Positions 31,418 through 36,160 of a stretch of DNA of 36,160 nt are shown here, one piece after another. Numbering within the stretch: position 1 is the first letter of the stretch; every line of letters begins with the position of its first letter. The stretch comes from Amphimedon queenslandica (taxonomy: Eukaryota; Porifera; Demospongiae; Haplosclerida; Niphatidae). The notes below the pieces were generated by a model. That model saw nothing but the letters and a program-made list of their open reading frames with translations. It was not told the origin of the DNA and ran no database searches. The stretch spans positions 114,961-151,120 of the forward strand of contig NW_003546262.1 in assembly GCF_000090795.2 (NCBI RefSeq), written 5' to 3'. A program made the translations under genes and the position numbers.

Positions 31418-33382
31418 CCAGCAAGAGACTCAGCAACATGTGGATTGCAGTTATTAATGGAATGAATGAAGTACAGAAGAGAGATAATAGGATATTTCGA
31501 GAGAAGTGAGTGATGACTTCATTTGTGGATTGAGTGATATGACAACAAGGCACTTACAGAATGAATCATTCAAAGAGAGTGGATGAAATTGGAGGAATAG
31601 GTGGCAATGGGAGAGGGTGGTTAGAGGAAACAGCAGGTTGATGAGATGGAGCATGGGTCTGATGAGGCTTGGGCTGATGGGACTGAGAATTTATGGGGTT
31701 CAGGAGTGGCATACAAAAGCAGGGAATACACGTAAGGGCAAAGGACTATGGGCTATGTGTAAGTGTGGTGGACATCAGTGAAGGCTCCTTCTTACCTGTT
31801 AGGGTATAAATTGACCCCAGACAGAGGGAGGGTTTTCTTGTTTTGAAATAGTGAGAGTAAGTGAGTGGAATAGAGACTGTTTTGCAGTGTGACCTGAATA
31901 ATTATGTGTATTGTATATCAAGCCTGAAACATTTCATGTACACACAAAAAACTTCATGTTGTTTATAATTATAATTACTACCATAGACAAGGCACTTTGG
32001 GAGTACAATTGTAGTAACATTCCTATGCACTGCTAATTGACATGCAAAACAAAATCTCAAACTACATGTGTATTACAACATTGTTAAACAAACTTACATT
32101 TTTCAAGTTTTGCTACTCAATGAACATTAATTGGCAAAGCCTAAATATTTTTCTTTGCTAAAAATTCTTTATACAGGTACAAGATTATAGGCAAAGCCTT
32201 ACTAAAACAGGTACAGTTACACTGCATCAGACCTAAGCAATATCACAAATACTGTACAGAGGTCAAAACAATAAGATGTTTGCCAGGGACCTCATAAAAA
32301 GTCATTAGGGTTTCCGCATGTAGATAGACTCTGCTCTGAATTAAGCATGGCGAATCATGCCACAATGGGCTTGACAATTCAAAAATTAATAAAATTAATT
32401 CACGAATACAATTAAACAATCATTTACATGCACATTACTAGTCTATTCTTTGTATTACCACAAAATGAAAGTGCTAATGGTACGATGCAGTATTTATACA
32501 GTAACCCAATTACGAATCCTAATGTCAGCAAGTTTTATTAAACTCAGTAGAATCATTATACAATGACAGACACTATGCAACTAAAGGGTAATATCTACTT
32601 ACCTATAACTGAACTGCCTAACGCAAAGACAATTAAAGGAGCTTGTAAGCTCAGACCAGTGTGAGCGTCACCATATCAGGAGCTGATTGCAGCAGATATA
32701 TTTGCATGCTTCAATATACTCTATCCCAGTTCAGTCTGGGACAAAAGTGGAAGCAGCTGCATGGAATTACCTACGTCACAAAATTACGCAAATAATGATA
32801 TTCATAAAGGAATGGTGTCCGCGTTATTTTACTCTTAAAACAGTCTTGCTGTTGCTGATAAGCAGTACAATAGTTGTTGGAGTCAACTAGTCTTCATAAA
32901 GGCCATCATTATGAAAATCTTATTCTATTAGCTTTTAAAAGAAGAATTATCAGTTTAGGTGCTCAACTACATGTGCTTATGTAAACTGTGACATCATGAA
33001 ACGTCATTGCGGTTAGCTTTGGTATGCCATTGGGTTTATAGGGAGAACCTGGTTCTCAGGGTTCCCAATGGTTGAGAGACCCAAGGTTTCACAGATTTTG
33101 GTGACTAAGAACCTGTGAAAGTCTCATCCTTATCCCACCTTCCTAAAAAAAGTTATTCCAGTTTTTCTTGCAAAACTCAACTTGGATATAGTATAACCAT
33201 TATTACCATTTGTCCTTCCTACTTTTTCTATTGATTAACAAGCCTCCACATGTACAATAGCCCCAAGAAATACTCAACTACAACTGGCTGGTTAATTAAT
33301 GCATAGCAAGTGATGGGCAGGTACTTTGGGTGTATTTTGTCATATGATTTTGTAAAATGTTGACCGGTTGCACCACCTCCTG
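31418..33382. other. No recognised gene
   Basis: 31440-31830 is purine-rich (GA/GG-rich) on the plus strand with no supportable frame. 31900-33380 is mixed spacer; an open frame at 32687-32890 has no known motif. Confidence 0.4.
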
Positions 33383-33436
33383 AGTCAAGTCTGAGCATGC
33401 GCAGTGATCAGTCAAGTCTGAGCATGTGCAGTGATC
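33383..33436 (+). repeat. 27-bp tandem duplication with GCATGCGCAG core
   Basis: AGTCAAGTCTGAGCATGCGC plus AGTGATC is followed directly by a copy with one change (ATGTGCAG). A CAG run lies at 33470-33485 and a GTAAGT donor at 33508-33513, so this could be a promoter and first non-coding exon. Confidence 0.7.
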
Positions 33437-33524
33437 AGTTAACTCAACTGAGTCAAGCTAGGACAAATAGCAGCAGCAGCAGCAACTTGCTCCTTTTGGA
33501 TAAGCGGTAAGTTAGAAGATATAT

Positions 33525-34257
33525 AAGTAAATAAAAAAAATTTCTATAAATAAGAAAAAGTAGGGTTGTCAAAAAATAAAAGAAACTAGGAGGTTGAGAG
33601 TTCAACCATAACAATAATTAATAGTTCAATTAATAATAATAAACTTTAATTAATACAAAAATAATTGATTCATGAAAATAATACAAAATTTTAAACCCTA
33701 CTTTGCAGAAAATGATGATAGGCACACTACAATATAAATAGAATTTCAATAATAACTATGCCTCTGTACCTATTGATTGCTCTACTACATTACTATGATA
33801 TAAATTTTCTTTATAAATATAAATAAGACTTTTCAGCTAGTATTGATTGAATGAATTAATGTCATCACAATTAAAAAATCTAAATTATGGATAATTGCAT
33901 TCTGTAATTTTTATGATTCAGTACAATATCAAAAAATTAAAATATGAATGTATGTTCTTTTTAGGAAATGTAATTGGACTCGCCACGCTTGTGTAGGCTG
34001 GAACTAAGCAGTTTGGTTATCATTCTTTTACTAAAACTTGTCATTCTAAAGGAGCAATACTCCTTCATAAAATTCTGCAAATTAGGGTTGGAAATTTTTG
34101 TCTTATTTTCATGAACAAATTATTTTTTTATTAATTAAAGTTTATTATTATTAATTGAACTATTAATTATTATTATGGTTGAACTCAACCCCCCCGTTCC
34201 TTTTATTTATTGACAACCCTAATTTTTCTTATTTATAGAAATTTTTTTAATTTACTT
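33525..34257. mobile_element. Foldback element with about 187-bp arms
   Basis: 33525-33711 matches the reverse complement of 34070-34257 at high identity, including TAGGGTTGTCAA, GGTTGAG..TTCAACCATAA and TTTGCAGAA. The middle (about 360 bp) is AT-rich and non-coding. Arms this long are typical of foldback-type elements or long-TIR MITEs. A target duplication could not be fixed in the A/T-rich flanks. Confidence 0.8.
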
Positions 34258-34479
34258 GTTTCCATACTTTTTATTAAATTTTATTACTCAATATCCTATT
34301 AAGTGATAATTATAATTTTTGCCTTAGGTATCAGTTCATTAATGGAAGAAAAGAATTTTGAAATAAGAACCATAAGAAGACCTACAGCATTATAAAAACA
34401 GTTTTTGAATTTTTGAATCATGAATTATATTCATAGCCTAACTCATAATTATTAATCATTAGTTGTCATTACTAAGATC

Positions 34480-34680
34480 TCCCTTGTAAAAATTATTGGC
34501 ATAATCTTGCATGAAATTATTTAAGATCTTCAATGGAATCATGTAAGATCATATGCATGATTGTTCTTGATCTTACATGAATTTGAAACAAAGATCTTCC
34601 TTGTTCACAAAAGTTCTTAGAGTAATCTTATGAAGGATTCTTAAAGGATCTTTCTTGATTCATGCAAAAAATCTTAAAAA
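34480..34680 (+). repeat. AGATCTT-rich palindromic cluster
   Basis: ATCTT/AAGAT and CATGA/TCATG words recur a dozen times. A clear hairpin pairs AATCATGTAAGATCA (34537-34551) with TGATCTTACATGAAT (34568-34582). Likely a decayed repeat. Confidence 0.5.
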
Positions 34681-34934
34681 TATTTTTAACATGTAAATTA
34701 CAACAAAAAGTTTTGTAACAAAACAAAATGAGAAATACTCAATAATAATCATAATTGTTAGTTCTTTTTAAAGTTCAAACTTTAGCATCTCTACATTTCT
34801 GATTCAGAGTGTTTACCATTTGTGAATGTTGGAAATCTTTATATTTATGCCACATTTAATCTAATTATTAATCATAACAAATATAAATATTATAATCACT
34901 GACCAAACATAAGTTTAACCATTTTAGAATCTAG

Positions 34935-35065
34935 AGGAGGTTTCTGGCTTTTCTTTGTTGGAAAGACAATTCCCTCCTTTTGCTCTCGTTTTTAAAAGAG
35001 GGCATCTAGTAAGACACGGCCATAGGCATAAGCATCCTTTGCATCTATGTGAAGTAAATTTACTC
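34935..35065 (-). pseudogene. Kinase C-lobe fragment
   Basis: After a TGTAG acceptor-like site the minus strand reads NLLHIDAKDAYAYGRVLLDA (about 35060-35000). This fits kinase subdomain IX ('DVYAYGVVLLE'), and a stop follows. A lysine-rich run (VFPTKKSQKP) lies beyond. It is too short for certainty and lies on the opposite strand to the kinase relic at 28-29 kb. Confidence 0.3.
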
Positions 35066-35236
35066 CTTTCCACTACAATAATAGTAATTGAAGTGGTTAG
35101 AATAATCAATAGTATACTTAACGCACAACAAATTTATCTGTTATCCCATCAGTATCACTACTTGCTTCCAAAGTATCCTTTTGAATTAGACAAAAAACTT
35201 TCTTTTCAATACTATCCAACTTCATATCCATGCTAA

Positions 35237-36062
35237 ATAAAAGGTCCTTTCAGGTAAAAGCAAGGTAAGTAATACAAAATTTCAAATTACTACCAACATT
35301 ACATGAATTGGGTTAGTAAAAGTATCCGCAAGTGCAATCTTTGGCGACAATAGACTGGCTAAGGTTTCCTCATGTTACAGTGCCTGATGCTGATACTAGT
35401 TAAAATGATTTTGGTAATTACAATTTTAATGATTACTAGTGGTTATTTGTAATATATTTGTAATTAGAAATAATCAAGGAAGTATAGGTAACTTTAACTT
35501 AATTGTATACACTTGTTGTACTTGCATGTACATATCCTATTACCATTTTTAAGGAAGTAAATGTACACATAATTGTTATCATCTTTATCTATTGGCTTTC
35601 AGTTATAGTTTACATTATTGCAAATGACATGCATGAATTAGAGCTGCTGATTTGCAATTATAAGATAACAAAGACATACTTTTTTTGCTAATGCAGTACT
35701 ATGCTTCCTATGAGTTCCTTGTGATTTATTACTTGATGATGACTTTTTGCTTTTACATGGCCCTGCTACAGAAAACATACATACTTTTTGATTTAAGAAT
35801 AATCATACCTCCTTGGTTATTGTTTATGTGGCATTCGTTTATAAAAAAATCTCCCTTTAAAAGAATTGCACTCATCACCAATAATAGTTGTTGCCTCATG
35901 TATTAAATCTTGAGTGTCTTGAATGATTGACTCTTCTGGCTCCTATCACCATTACATGGTAACATTTAAAATTAACTTGGTGCATACATGCGATTGTATT
36001 TCAGTCTTTTTTACTTTTTCCCTTCCTGGCACTACAGATAAACATTATGAAATTTATTATAT
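35237..36062. other. Spacer, no gene supported
   Basis: AT-rich; two hydrophobic open frames (35503-35906) have low-complexity composition and no motif. Confidence 0.4.
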
Positions 36063-36160
36063 GTGACCATAATTGACAAAAGGTACCTTATGGCGGATTT
36101 TTAAACTCATCATTATAATGAAAAATAACAACCTGTGAGTGCTCTGCTGGTCAACAATTG
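36063..36160 (+). mobile_element. MITE family A, copy 4 (cut by window edge)
   Basis: Begins GTGACCATAATTGACAAAAG after ATAT (36059-36062), in the same orientation as copy 1 and with closely similar sequence as far as the window runs. Confidence 0.8.

Noticed and set aside
30960..31553. Long open frames rich in Ile/Thr (minus) and Met/Asp (plus)
   Set aside because: They are translations of AAT and GAT microsatellites with no domain.
35320..35400. Plus-strand words like GDNRLAKVS, recalling the loop before DFG in tyrosine kinases
   Set aside because: Only about ten residues, the catalytic Asp-Phe-Gly and HRD motifs are absent, and the frame closes at once.
35503..35906. Two hydrophobic open frames resembling small membrane proteins
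   Set aside because: AT-rich DNA readily yields Ile/Leu/Tyr/Phe-rich frames; no conserved motif, splice context or start signal.

Overview
This is eukaryotic, intron-containing, AT-rich DNA from an early-branching animal. Clean introns with GT/AG borders measure only 44-52 nt. The window also holds an Ig-like/Pelle-IRAK-type kinase relic and many invertebrate-type DNA transposons. Together these suggest a demosponge of the Amphimedon kind; that is inference, since no marker gene is present. Two runs of N (11368-11377 and 22724-22743) show a draft assembly, so single-base frameshifts may be partly assembly error.

The window is almost entirely a transposon graveyard. From left to right: the 3' end of a LINE with an (AAT)n tail (1-505); a decayed CACTA/EnSpm-like transposase (about 772-1460); and a complete 5.2-kb P-element-like transposon with 37-bp terminal inverted repeats (TIRs) and a 7-bp target duplication (2054-7258). 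That element carries a P transposase gene on the minus strand and a second, unrecognised gene facing it on the plus strand. Next come a decayed MULE-type transposase with a SWIM-like end (7617-9257), two convergent integrase-core (DDE) genes of different subfamilies (9887-11439 plus, 11522-12902 minus), and a DUF6589-like fragment converging on a RecQ-like helicase (13242-15020). A C2H2 zinc-finger exon (16296-16491) and a hAT-type MITE (17198-17466) follow.

About 17.5-22 kb is very AT-rich and nearly gene-free, apart from two copies of a short MITE. From 22.3 to 23.2 kb, on the minus strand, lies a composite relic with C2H2, FLYWCH/FAR1-like and PHD-like fingers, with a tRNA-like pol III element in the apparent intron. 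From 24135 to 27759 is a 3.6-kb element with imperfect 23-bp TIRs. It encodes one large DDE-type protein with a cysteine-rich tail, in a superfamily I cannot name; this is the best candidate for an under-described system. It is followed by the truncated Ig-like/kinase relic (28357-29738), exon-like tandem repeats and microsatellites (29.7-31.4 kb), about 2 kb with nothing recognised, a foldback element with about 187-bp arms (33525-34257), a small kinase C-lobe fragment, and the start of another MITE copy at the right edge.

One 237-bp MITE family (ends GTGACCATAATTGAC) occurs five times and acts as a tracer of insertion history. A second MITE with GTGACC ends and the same ATTT target duplication interrupts one integrase gene. 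Almost every coding region carries stops or frameshifts; the least damaged are the minus-strand integrase gene, the helicase and the 24-27 kb DDE gene.
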